This document shows, piece after piece, positions 45,783 through 56,410 of a stretch of DNA of 64,000 nt (within the stretch, counting starts at the first letter, position 1; every line of letters starts with the position of its first letter). Both the position numbers and the translations under genes were made by a program. This DNA comes from Thalassia testudinum. Lineage: Eukaryota > Streptophyta > Magnoliopsida > Alismatales > Hydrocharitaceae. The DNA is taken from positions 150,586,501-150,650,500 of the forward strand of contig JAZHRO010000063.1 of NCBI GenBank assembly GCA_037157565.1, read 5' to 3'. Below the pieces are notes generated by a model that was not told the origin of the DNA, ran no database searches, and saw nothing but the letters and a program-made list of their open reading frames with translations.

Positions 45783-48457
45783 TGTAACGACCCAATTCCT
45801 GAGTCCCTATGAGACATGAGAATCGGACCGACTCGACTAATCCCAAGACTTGGTCGTCCAACGAGGAAGTAACCAAAAGAGCAGTAAAATAAACCACATT
45901 CAGCATGAATATAACTAACAGTAACAAAATACAGCAGTAAGAAAAGAAACCACTACAGCATATACCACCACAACAGTAGAACAACATTCATAACATAATA
46001 TGGAATTGCAGGTAAAGAAAAGTACAGCGGTAACAAGAACTGCTCACTACAGTGGAACCAAAAAGAGGTACAAGAGAATAGTGGTAACTCTACTGGACCC
46101 TACTCGGCCCAGCGTCCTCTGCAGCCGCTGACCCTGGCTGCTCAACACCTGGTCCTGAAAGGTAACGAGTGTAACACGTCAGCAAAACGCTGAGTAGAGT
46201 GGCAACTAAAACAAAAGAAACAGTAGAGTGTACAGTAGCTGTTATATTCTGTTACTTTCTTTAATTACGTCTTTCTATTTTCCCACAATTTATCTATTTC
46301 TCAGATCCTTCACTTGATCTCGAATGTTCCTCGTGGGAACGATCTTGATTGCAGTCTTTTCCAAACAGTAGAAGTAGCACGTGGTGCTCTCCTGGCCAGG
46401 AGAGTCCCCCGTGGTGATCCTACTCTCAGTCAACCACCCCAAGGTCACGGACAAGCGTAACGGTGACTACAGCATGCGCGATAAGCACACAGGTAGCTAA
46501 CCCGCACTAGCATGCGGTCAGTCGTTTCCGTTAACAGGTGCGCCCAAAGCACAACACGGAACCAGTACAGGGCAAAGCCCTCTCAGTAACAGGGGTCCAA
46601 CCCCTCCACAGTAACCAAACAGGGGCCTTGCCCCTCCACAGTCCACGCACCCTCGCCTGACTACCCTGGTTTGCCCAGTGGGCCTAACAAGTCGGTGTAG
46701 GAGGCTAGCAGAACCCCGGGGCCCGTGGGGTAGCTAGTGCCCTCCCTACACTAGTAGCTCTCCTCGGTACTACGTACGCGAGGGCCAGCAAGTCGGTACA
46801 AAGTGGCCAGTCCTAACCCGGGTCCCTGGGGCGGCTGGCTCCGCTCTGCACTAAACAGGTACAGGTACTTCCCTGGGTACTACGTACCCAAGAGACAGCA
46901 CACTACCACATCTTTCTTTCTCAGTTCCATTCCTTTCTCTTTCCAAGAGTTCCACTCCTAATTCCCCGTAGGGTTCCAGTTCTTTTAACTCAGCACATTC
47001 TGGTTTCACCTTTCCAGTTTCACGTTCATACATCCCATGTTCTCAATCACGTTTATTTATTCATAGCAGGCAGCAGTTAATTCAATTCATAGGCAGCTAT
47101 TAATCCCTTTCCACATTTTCCAAGACTGCAGTATTCATACATTCCACTAGTTTTCCCATCCTAGGATTCATGCCATATCCTAGGATCTATCATACAATCC
47201 AGTTTTCCAGCCCTAGGATTCATGCAACACCCTAGGATCTACCATTCAATCTATTTCTCATTCCTACGATTCATGCAATGTCCTAGGTTCCATTTATGAT
47301 TTCATAATTTAACAGATTATACTTAAAGCCACTCTACCGGTTACAACAGGCGAACTGGGGGCATGGTCGGGAATCCCGCGTGCCTCCGCAACCCCCGAGA
47401 CTGCAACGGAACGGGGTCCTATCATAAGGATCAAATACAAGGAGTTTCTCAAAACAGTATATAGATACTGTAGACGGGTAGAGGATGTAATTCCGAAAAG
47501 CACGCAACTCGAAATGTGGAAAACGGACTCCGAACTAAACAGGTCGAAAATGACGAAACAGTGCAAAATCAGACATCTGGAACTTATTCCAGACGTCTTA
47601 AAAAGTGGATCAGGGGTTACCTTGCTCTGCGTGGTCTCTCAGACATCCAGAAGCCTGTGGGGGCATCTGGCCTAGTTCCCAGACGTCCGATGGTCACCCC
47701 GGACGTCTGGAAGTCGTTCCCGTCGTCTGGCTCTGCAGCCAGACGTCTGATTCACTTTGGATGCGAATCTCAGAACCTGCGCGTACCCATTTCCTCTCTC
47801 TCTTAGTACGATCAGTCGAAGAAAATGAAGAAGCGGAAATAACTCACCTTCCAGACGTCGTTCCCGTCATCTGTCTACAAGAGCAGACGTCTGATTCTGG
47901 AAAAGTTTCCAGAACCAGGGCGCGACTCGCCCTTCGCTCGCGACGCCCGGCCGCGCCGCGTCTCGTCCGCCTGCTACTCAAACTGCAGCAGTCCCCCCTG
48001 CGTCGCTCCGCGCCCACTGCGCCCCCCCGCCGGCTGGCCCTAGCAGCCCCGGCGAGCTCGCCCTCACGGCCGAGCGCCTCTTCCACGCACAGTACCTCCT
48101 CCCACGCTCACCGCGGCTATCGCCGCCGCCGCTCACTCGCGCTCGCTCTCGCACGCTAGCTGGAAGGAGAAGAGGAAGGGGGCAGAGGTGACGGGAGTGA
48201 GGGAGAGGGCGTGGCCTTTTAAGGTTGCGCGAGGTGGAGAGAGAGAGCGGACAGGGTGGGTCTGCGGCCACAGGAGAGAGGGAAAAAGAGAGGGAGAGAG
48301 AGCGTACGCAGGTCTGCGCGCTCAGGCGCGCAAACGAAACACACGTGCCAAAAATAACTGATTCCTAGACGTCTGAAAGTGGTTCCAGACGTCTGGTCAA
48401 ACGTTTGGGCCACCTCCCAGACATCTTAAAAGATGTCTGAAGCGCGCGTTCGTAACA
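45783..48457 (-). mobile_element. T: solo LTR of a Tekay/Del-like chromovirus (2,675 bp)
   Basis: The insertion is bounded by the exact duplication GCTGC (45778-45782 and 48458-48462) inside the N2 LTR. On the minus strand it starts TGTTACGAAC and ends GGGTCGTTACA, the form known for Tekay/Del LTR ends. There is no interior or second LTR. A TATA-like CCTTAAAAGG lies at 48215-48224. It is GC-rich around 47930-48130, where frames are open by composition only. It holds an array of ACGT palindromes, listed separately. Confidence 0.85.
47571..48440. repeat. Array of AGACGTCT-type palindromes in solo LTR T
   Basis: AGACGTC or GGACGTC occurs at about 47591, 47681, 47701, 47741, 47853, 47885, 48367 and 48387. 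Single-change forms (AGACATC, AGATGTC) occur at 47571, 47641, 48420 and 48431. Many are preceded by CC or TTCC. The core ACGT is the binding core of plant bZIP factors; that these sites bind such factors is inference. Confidence 0.65.
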
Positions 48458-49366
48458 GCTGCCCTCCTGTCCCCCTTCATCCATTAAATTAGGTTAGAAC
48501 TCTTCCCCTCTCTCCTCTCTTCATTTCCCCCTTCTTTATTTCTACTCTTAACCCTTTGACACCGCAGACCACCACCATCTTCCTCATCCCCTGCTAACCA
48601 CTAGAGAAGGCGCATCCATCGCTCCACGCATCCACTTGCCTAGCCAGACCCCTCATAACCTCTGCCATCATTCACTGACCATTATCCCCATCTTCATCGA
48701 CCTCCATCACCTCCACACTCGCCCCCTGACCACACCCATCACCACAGCCACAGAGCAACCTAAGCATGCATGCCTAAACCACCCCGCAGCCAGCCACCTA
48801 TCGTAGCACCTTCGCCGTGCCACAGCGAAGCTGCCTGAGTGTTTTAATGAGACCGTACGGCCGTATTGCTTGAAACATAGGTCCGACCTCCGCTGCTATT
48901 AGCGCTAGCTTGAAGGAGCTTGCATCCTTCGTTCTAGGCAACTGCACTCCAGGTCTCAGGTCCCAAGCGACGCGAGTTGGTCTCGCGCATGCATTTAGCC
49001 AGGAAATAGGCTCTGCAAGGTCTTGCAGCCACAGCAATTGAGCAAAGCACTTCCTGGGGGCACGAGCGAAGTGGGTGGGACTGTTAGTGCCACCTCAGAA
49101 AGTCTAAAGCACGTGCGTAATATAAATTGAATTTGTGTTTCCTTCTATTTGCCTCCAAACAAAGGGTGAGGTCCCCTCATTAGCTCACCCGCCTCGTCCG
49201 CGACCCATGCTACGCCGACCTAGTTGCCTGACCCATTTTCCCAACAGTCCTTGCGCACCACCCACGCCGATGCGCCCGGTCCCAAGTGTGTATAACCCAA
49301 CCAGAATACCCGATTGGCTCTGGGAGAGCGAACCGAAGAGAGAAATAGGGAGAGAGTGTACGCGGG

Positions 49367-49732
49367 ATGGGTAGGGGTAGGTTTTGCACTCGTGTGTGCA
49401 GGGAAAGAAAGAAACGAGAGGAAGTTGCAGTCGTAGAGGAGCTAAGGGGGAAAAGCAAAGGGCTAAAGGCAGAAGCTGAGGAAGCTAAAGAAGAAGGAAG
49501 AAGAAGCACTGTAGCAGAGAAGGTGTGGCTGATGAAAAGGCAAAGGCAGAGAAGAAGGAATAAGAAGGAAGGAGAAATCAAGGAAGAAGAGAAGTCAGAA
49601 AAGACGAAGGCCAAAGTCAGAGAGGAAAAGAAAGAGAAGCTAAGGCAAGCACACACAGGAAAGGAAGAAAAAGAAGAAAGAGGAAAGCTAAGGAAAGAAG
49701 AGAAGGAAGAAGAAGGAAGCACAAGAAGCTAA
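49367..49732 (+). other. Purine-rich tract with an open frame in the N2 first LTR
   Basis: From about 49385 to 49850 the plus strand is nearly all A and G. The frame starting at 49367 gives a 121-residue protein made almost wholly of Lys, Glu and Arg. The same frame is open in the second LTR (59709-60170, 153 residues). Downstream of the TATA box, it would be part of the transcript. The bias follows from composition, and I do not claim a functional protein. Confidence 0.5.
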
Positions 49733-50129
49733 AGGTAGAGAAAGTCAAAGAAAGAAAGAGAAAGAGGAGAAGCCAAGAAGGAGAAGGCAGAGAAGGAAAG
49801 AAGAACAAAAGAAAGGAAGAAGAGAAAGAGAAGAGAACAAACCAAAAGAAGGGTCAAATATTTTTACATCTGATTCAATTTCTCTTTTATTGCTACAATT
49901 CAATATTCATAAACTCCTGCATTATATTTTGAATTAGATTTTGAGTAACCTTAAGTGTTCAAATTACATCTATTGAGATTAGTGAATAAATTCCATTCTC
50001 TCTATGTGTTCGACCTTGGACTCAACATTCGAGTAATAAAAATTCTTATTTCTTTACAAGGTGATTTCACTTATACTGCAATGCAACATCATTTATCTTT
50101 TAAACACTGATTTAGCTGTGTAAACATTT

Positions 50130-50147
50130 TGGCACCATTGCCGGGGA
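50130..50147 (+). other. N2 first primer-binding site, tRNA-Asp type
   Basis: TGGCACCATTGCCGGGGA, three bases after the LTR. Confidence 0.85.
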
Positions 50148-51278
50148 GTAATGAGCAATTTATCACTAATCTCTACATTATTTTTTATTATATTTGAACA
50201 CTAACTTGCCCGATTTTGTTTTGTTGTGATCTTGCATGGTCTTTCATGAGGAAATCTCCCATGAAATCAACCACTTTAGGGCAGGTAATCTCTCTTCTTC
50301 CCTAAATCCATCTCCTAATCCTAGGAAAGACAAAAGGAAGCAATCAAATTAGGAATCGATTGCCTTCTTTCTATAGTAATTACCATCTTCAAGGCAAAAG
50401 TTTCCTGATCTTGCAAAATTTTGTCAAAGCTTATTGAAGTTGAAGCGATTTTTAGGGATCTTATCCCACAAATTCCTGTGCCTAGTAGGGATCATGCTTA
50501 AATTCCGAATCTCCGCGTACTACACACTTCTTATTTTTAAGTCCAAAGAGAACTTTTGTGAAAAGCAAAGAGGATTGGAAATAGAACCAAATTAGGGTTT
50601 CTACAGTAAGGTTTTGGAGTGCTAGTTCATGCATGCTTGCATAAAAGAAACAAACCCACCTGCATCAGTGTGCTACCGAAGCCCTTGATTGAGAAGATTT
50701 AAGCAAGAAAAACCCTAAAATTAAGCTCTAAAATCACTTGAATCTTTAAAACCTTGGACCTAATACCCTGGGAGTCAAATCAGAGTGATTTCTAGGTCTT
50801 GACCTAGAATCATTCTGCCATCTTTGGGGCAAGTCGGATGAAGCTGACCCTTTGGGTCAACCAACCTCCAAATTAGGTCACAACACTAAAACATCTAAAG
50901 TTCAAGTGGAAACCCTATGCACCTTTGATCTCAAAATTAGTGGACTTAAGAGGTCAAGGTCCCAATTCTGGTCTACCTGGAATCTCAGTGACAAGAGAGG
51001 TCGAGTGGGGGAAACCCTGTAACCCATGGGGACGCTCTTCCATGTAGGGGTCTTTGTGAGACTCTCCCTCTCTTGCTGCCCAGGTAATTCTCAGGTGGAC
51101 GACTTTCTGATCCAGGGGTATCATCCGCCCCGAACCTCCTTAGTCATCTCTTCTCTTTAGAGCACACACATAAAATTTCAGTGGGACTCTCTATTCAGAT
51201 CTATTCACTTCACAACTTGATTCTACATCTTGAGCCAAATTTTGATTCTACATCTGGATTCCACCATTTGATCCAAAT
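50148..51278 (+). other. N2 first leader
   Basis: Non-coding, homologous to 60586-61767 and to the N1 leader. It contains the leader hairpin at 51031-51052 and a possible splice donor CCCAG-GTAATT (near 51080) conserved in the N2 copies. Confidence 0.6.
51031..51052 (+). other. N2 leader hairpin, unit 1
   Basis: GAC-GCT-CTTC-CAT-GTAG-GG-GTC. The inner stem has one mismatch here; the copies at 53870 and 61470 pair perfectly (CTAC/GTAG). Confidence 0.5.
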
Positions 51279-52952
51279 ATGCAACCAAACTACTTAGGAC
51301 TACCTTTCAAAAAACCTGAATCGCAGAGATCCATGAGAGATAGGATGATTGAGGATGCCCTTGAATTCTATGAAATTGAATACAAAACCTCAACACCAAT
51401 AGAAAACATTCAGGTTAATGTACCAACAACCACAACCTTCATCATAAACTGTGCCCAAGTATTATTGACTGAAGCCACAAAAGGATCAACCCAAGACATT
51501 CTCATAACCGAATACATTGAGATAGAAAAGTTACACAATTTTGAATATCTTCAATGAATAACAAATCCTATACTCTGGGAACAACACCAAGATGATCTTG
51601 AAAAATGGGAAGAGATGAACCTCTCGAGGATGTAAATCCTGCCCCTTATTCTGATAAGGTGACCACTGAAGGTTACTTGGACCTAGATTCTAGTTATTCA
51701 ACCCATATCCTAAGCCTAGAATCTAGATATGAAACTTATTGGGAAGATTACGAGGCCCCGTATGAAGAAGATCAAATTTTCAATGAAGAGTATGATTTTG
51801 GGCCTCTATTTGATGAATATCCCTCTCCAACATCCTCAGAGAATCAGATCAATTTTTCGGAAGTCATGCTAATTTACGACACAGAAATCGAGGAGTTGGA
51901 CGAGTGGGGTTTCAATTAGGTCTTTCCTACTAGCCTAGAACTTGAGCCTAGACCAAAAAGAACACCTTTTTAAGCTCAGAATTGACAAATATGCTAAACC
52001 CCAGTCAGGCTGCTGAATCCACATCATATGATTTATTCTGTGGTGGAACCTTTGATCTTGAATCACATTCAAAATGTGATTTTCACAATATCTCCGACGA
52101 TTTCAAACCCGACCATGATTTCGGAGAAACTCTGCTTCCTGAATTCGACGAACCAATCTACGACCTCAGCTCATATGATTCATTCTCCGACTCTGAGGTC
52201 CCGACTCCCGAGATCACTGATTTAAGTTCAGGTTCCAGTGAGATGGAATCATTTCATTTTGATCCATAGGAATCAAAACCAGAAAATTTTGAGAGTGACT
52301 ACAACCCAGAGTTCGAATCTTTTCTTGACTTAGATTTGCATTATCCTATCAACACTCTTCAGGCATTCACTTTGATTTTGAAAGCTACTATGAGGACTCT
52401 CTACATGAAACCACCTGTCACTCCTTTTTAGAAGAGCCCTCATACACAATTCTCATTGAAGCCACCTCTTCCAAATATACAAAATCGATCAAAACCCGTT
52501 ATCAACCCCAACCCACAACCGGACTCAATTTCTATTCTGACTCCCCTCTCATTGAGCCAATTGTAGAAAATTCAACTCCACACATATACCGAGTATCAAA
52601 CATTGATCAAACTGAAAAATGTGCTCCATCATTCTTTAATCACCCCTGTAGGGTTTTCGCGCCATTCACTGATTATTTCACAGATCCCTACTCAGACCGG
52701 GCTGATTCAACTCCGCCAAACGTCGAATTTACACCTCCACATCCATCTGAGCTTTATTGCATATGGTGGGTTCCACATCTCTTGATCTACATCTATCAAC
52801 CCACTAGGCTGATTGGGTTTGAACTGCATCATAAGCCTACTGATCTAAACAAGCACCTGGTTGGACCAACAAGGCTCCTAATCAAGGTGCTTGTTCTACA
52901 AAACTCCACTAATTTGACCACTCCCTCTCTATACCATTTCTCATTCGGCTGA
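51279..52952 (+). pseudogene. N2 acidic frame, unit 1
   Basis: Start ATGCAACCAAAC. An internal deletion of about 200 bp near 51612 removes the segment found at 54500-54790 in unit 2. Stops (51555-51557 and others) and shifts follow. The C-terminal segment (CIWWVPHLLIYIYQP, GPTRLLIKVLVLQNS) is well kept and ends at a TGA (52950-52952), 22 bp before the hairpin. There is no gag, protease or pol motif. The product is unknown. Confidence 0.6.
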
Positions 52953-52973
52953 ATGCGTTGAATTTAGCGCTTA

Positions 52974-52989
52974 ACGGGAGGCAACCCGT
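52974..52989 (+). other. N2 post-ORF hairpin, unit 1
   Basis: ACGGG-AGGCAA-CCCGT, a perfect 5-bp stem, flanked by TTGAATTTAGCGCTTA. Compare E2 at 24038-24055. Confidence 0.65.
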
Positions 52990-53218
52990 CATTCCAAAAA
53001 CCCAAGATCCGTCTGATTATCCATCTGTACTCCACGTCTATTGCACCTTCAGTTCAGCCTTAGACCAGTCGTTCCCACCTCTGGTACACGTACCAGAGCT
53101 TGAAATCATCCGCATCAGTCATTCCCGACCTATTCACCCACCCAATATATCCTGTTCTAAGTCCCTGAACCCAACATTGTTTCACACCCTCCATTTACAA
53201 TGAGGACATTGCAAAACT

Positions 53219-53236
53219 TAGGCATAGGGGGGTGGT
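53219..53236 (+). other. N2 internal PPT-like motif, unit 1
   Basis: TAGGCATAGGGGGGTGG, 0.23 kb after the hairpin. Confidence 0.5.
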
Positions 53237-53852
53237 AAACTGCAAACACACAGAAATTTAGAAAAGTCAGAAGGGTTCTAGCAAAAAAATTACATATGGC
53301 AAAAATACCAGAAAAAAAGAAAATTATGAAAATGAACAAAAAAATAGAGGGAAGAAATTTTGAAGTCACATAAACATGAGGAGGAAAAGAGTGAAAAGAC
53401 AAAGGAGCACAAAATGAAAAAAGAAAAAGAGATAGTCTTTAGAAAGAGATTAAGGGACTAACCGAAGTTCTAGACCGCATCAAGGAAAAGAATAAAGAAA
53501 TAAATGTGCTAAAGAGACATGAAAAGAGATTAGTAGGAATGCTGATCTTAGGCCATTTGGGCTAGACTCTTAGGCTTAAAAAATTCATGTACCCGTTAGG
53601 ATCTGGATAATCCTCAAGAGGTTGGGGAAAATGCGAAGCTTAAGTATTAGGTCTAAGGCTTAGGGAGTATTCGACCTCGTTAACTAACCTCCAGTTTGCG
53701 GGACTCGGTATCCTAAGCACCCCAATCCACACACAGTCTGGTTCAGTACGAATAACTATCAAAATAACGCAAAAACATTTAGATGCTCTGAAAAAAGTTG
53801 CCTAGATTAGGAGCGGCCGATCAACAAAAGTTTATTTAGACGAGTTCCCGGT
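53237..53852 (+). other. N2 3' non-coding region, unit 1 (cut short by the duplication)
   Basis: Non-coding, homologous to 56411-57010. It stops where unit 2 begins, so it lacks the last 0.7 kb before the terminal tract. Confidence 0.6.
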
Positions 53853-53869
53853 GCAGATGCTCCCGTGGG

Positions 53870-53891
53870 GACTCTCTACTGTGTAGGGGTC
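53870..53891 (+). other. N2 leader hairpin, unit 2
   Basis: GAC-TCT-CTAC-TGT-GTAG-GG-GTC. The loop differs from that of other copies while the stem is kept. Confidence 0.55.
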
Positions 53892-54168
53892 TTTGCGGGA
53901 CTCTCCCTCTCTGACTGCCTAGGTAATTCTCAGTTGGACGACTTTCTGAACCAGGGGTATCATCCGCCCCAAACCTCCTTAGTCATCCAAAAATCTTTGG
54001 GTGCCTCAATTGGGTCAAAAACACATCCAGTCCCTCATCTCTTCTCTTTAGAGCACACACATAAAATTTCAGTGGGACTCTCTATTCAGATCTATTCACT
54101 TCACAACTTCATTCTACATCTTGAGCCAAATTCTAATTCTACATCTGGATCCACCATTTGATCCAAAT

Positions 54169-56127
54169 ATGCAACCAAATTACTTTGGACTACCTTTCAA
54201 AAAATTTGAATCACAGAGATCCATGAGAGATAGGATGGTTGAGGATGCCCTTGAATTCTTTGAAATTGAATACAAAACCTCAACACCAATAGAAGACATT
54301 CAAGTTAATGTACCAACAGCCACAACCTTCATCATAAACTGTGCCCAAGTATTATTGACTGAAGCCACAAAAGGATCAACTCGAGACATTCACATAACAA
54401 GATACATTGAGATAGAAAAGTTACACAATTTTGAATGCCTTCAATGCATAACAAATCCTGTACTTTGGGAACAACACCAAGATGATCTTGAAAAATGAGA
54501 AGAGAAGATGAGATTATTGAAATAAATTATCGACCAGAAATACCCATATATGCCACAAATAGATGATGAACCATCTTGGAATAGTATTGAGAATCAATCC
54601 GATTTCCCAGATCTCGGGTTTAAGGCACAGAGTGGTTGTGGATTCCCAACCCAGATGGAGTACAATGTTCCTGATAATGAAGAAGGTTGGGAAGTTCCAA
54701 TTGCAAGAAAACACAATATTGAGACAACCCTAGACGATGGATCACCAAGCATAATATTCCAAAACTCCTGCAATGATGAGATTAGCGCTGAACCACTCGA
54801 GGATGTAAATCCCGCCCCTTATTCTGATAAGGTGACCCTCGAAGGTTACTCGGACCTAGATTCTATTGATTCAGCCCACATCCTAAGCCTAGAATCTAGA
54901 TCTGAAACTTATTGGGAAGATTACGAGGCCCTGTATGAAGAAGATCAAATTTTCAATGAAGAGTATGATTCTGGGCCTCTATCTGATGAATATCCCTCTC
55001 CAACATCCTCAGAGAATCAGATCGATTTTTCGGAAGCCATGCCGATTTACGACACAGAAACCGAGGAGTTGGATGACTGGGATTTCAATTGGGTCTTTCC
55101 TACCTGCCTAGAACTTTAGCCTAGACTAAATAAGAACACCTTTTTAAGCTTAGAATTGACATATATGCTAGACCACAGTCAGGCTGCTGAATCCACATCA
55201 TATGATTTATTCTGTGGTGGAACCTTTGATCTCGAATCTCATTCAGAATGTGATTTTTGCAATATCGTCGACGATTTCAAATCCTACCATGATTTCGGAG
55301 AAACTCTGCTTCTTGAATTCGACAAACCAATCTACGACCTCAGCTCACATGATTCATTCTCTGACTCTGAGGTTCTGATTCTCGAGATCACTGATTTAAG
55401 TTCAGGTTCCAGTGAGATGGAATCATTTCTTTTTGACCCTCAGGAATCAAAACCAGAAAATTTCGAGAATGACTACAACCCAGAGTTCAAATCTTTTCTC
55501 GACTCAGATTTCCATTATCCTATCAACACTCTTCAGGCATTCACTTTTGATTTTGAAAGCTACTATGAGAACTCTCTACATGAAACCACCTATCACTCCT
55601 TTTTAGAAGAGCCCTCATACACAATTGTCATTGAAGCCACCTCTTCCAAATATATAGAACCGACCAAAACCCATTGTCAACCCCGAACCGCAACCGGACT
55701 CAATTTCTATTATGACTCCGCTCTCATTGAGCCAATTGCAGATAATTCAACTCCACACATATACCGAGTATCAAACATTGATCAGACTGAAAAGCATGCT
55801 CCACCATTCTCTGATCACCCTTGTAGGGTTTCCACACCATTCACTAATTATTTCATGGATCCCTACTCTAATCGAGCTAATTCGACTCAGGCAAACCTCT
55901 AATTTACACTTCCACATCCATCTGAGCTCTATTGCATATGGTGGGTTCCACATCTCTTGATCTACATCTATCAACCCACTAGACTGATTGGGTTTGGGCT
56001 GCATCATCAGCCTGTTGAATTGAGCAAGAACCTGGTTGGACCAACCAGGCTCTTAATCAAGGTGCTTGTTCTACAAAACTCTGCTGATTTGACCACTTTC
56101 TTTCCATACCATTTCCTGCTTGATTGA
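54169..56127 (+). pseudogene. N2 acidic frame, unit 2 (about 652 codons)
   Basis: This is the most complete copy. From ATGCAACCAAAT to the TGA at 56125-56127 the frame is constant, broken by four stops: TGA at 54496, TAA near 54523, TAG at 55117 and TAA at about 55900. The protein has an N-terminal helical region (RSMRDRMVEDALEFFEIEY), a middle part with many Asp and Glu (YWEDYEALYEEDQIFNEEYD), a repeated-looking ESHSECDF region, and a C-terminal Trp/Pro/Leu-rich segment. There is no CCHC knuckle, capsid block, protease, RT or integrase motif and no signal peptide. I do not recognise the family. A diverged gag-like structural protein is possible but not shown. Confidence 0.65.
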
Positions 56128-56148
56128 AGGCATTGAATTTAGCACTTA

Positions 56149-56164
56149 ACGGGAGGCAACCCAT
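56149..56164 (+). other. N2 post-ORF hairpin, unit 2
   Basis: ACGGG-AGGCAA-CCCAT. One pair is lost relative to unit 1; the GGG/CCC core is intact. Confidence 0.6.
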
Positions 56165-56392
56165 CATTCCAAAAACCCAAGATCCAACTGATTATCCATC
56201 TGTACTCCACATCTATTGCACCTTGAGTTCAGCCTTAGACCAGTCGTTCCCACCTCTGGTACATGTATCAGAGCTTGAAATCATTCACATCAGTCATTCT
56301 CGACCCATTCACCCACCCAATATATCCTGTTCTAAGTCCCTGAACCCAACATTGTTTCACACCCTCCGTTTACAATGAAGACATTGCAAAAC

Positions 56393-56410
56393 TTAGGCAT
56401 GGGGGGGTGG
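56393..56410 (+). other. N2 internal PPT-like motif, unit 2
   Basis: TTAGGCATGGGGGGGTGG, the best-preserved internal copy. Its G run is longer than in the terminal tract. Confidence 0.55.

Larger units (their letters stand above)
44567..50126 (+). repeat. N2 first LTR (2,880 bp without insertion T)
   Basis: It starts TGATGG-GAACA-CCATCA and ends GTGTAAACA, three bases before the PBS. Solo LTR T with its duplication (45783-48462) splits it. The remaining 2,880 bp compare with 2,824 bp for the second LTR. Confidence 0.88.
51029..53852 (+). repeat. N2 internal tandem duplication, unit 1
   Basis: It runs from the leader hairpin to a point about 0.7 kb before the PPT. It is homologous over its length to unit 2 (53861-57010), except for a ~200-bp deletion at about 51612 in the acidic frame. 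Confidence 0.8.

Noticed and set aside
47605..48271. Arg/Ser/Ala-rich frames on both strands in solo LTR T
   Set aside because: GC-rich LTR sequence, opposite-strand frames equally open, no domain or conserved partner.
47571..48440. Regularly repeated motif as a CRISPR-like array
   Set aside because: The repeats are 8-10 bp palindromes at irregular spacing in a plant LTR, with no constant repeat-spacer pattern.
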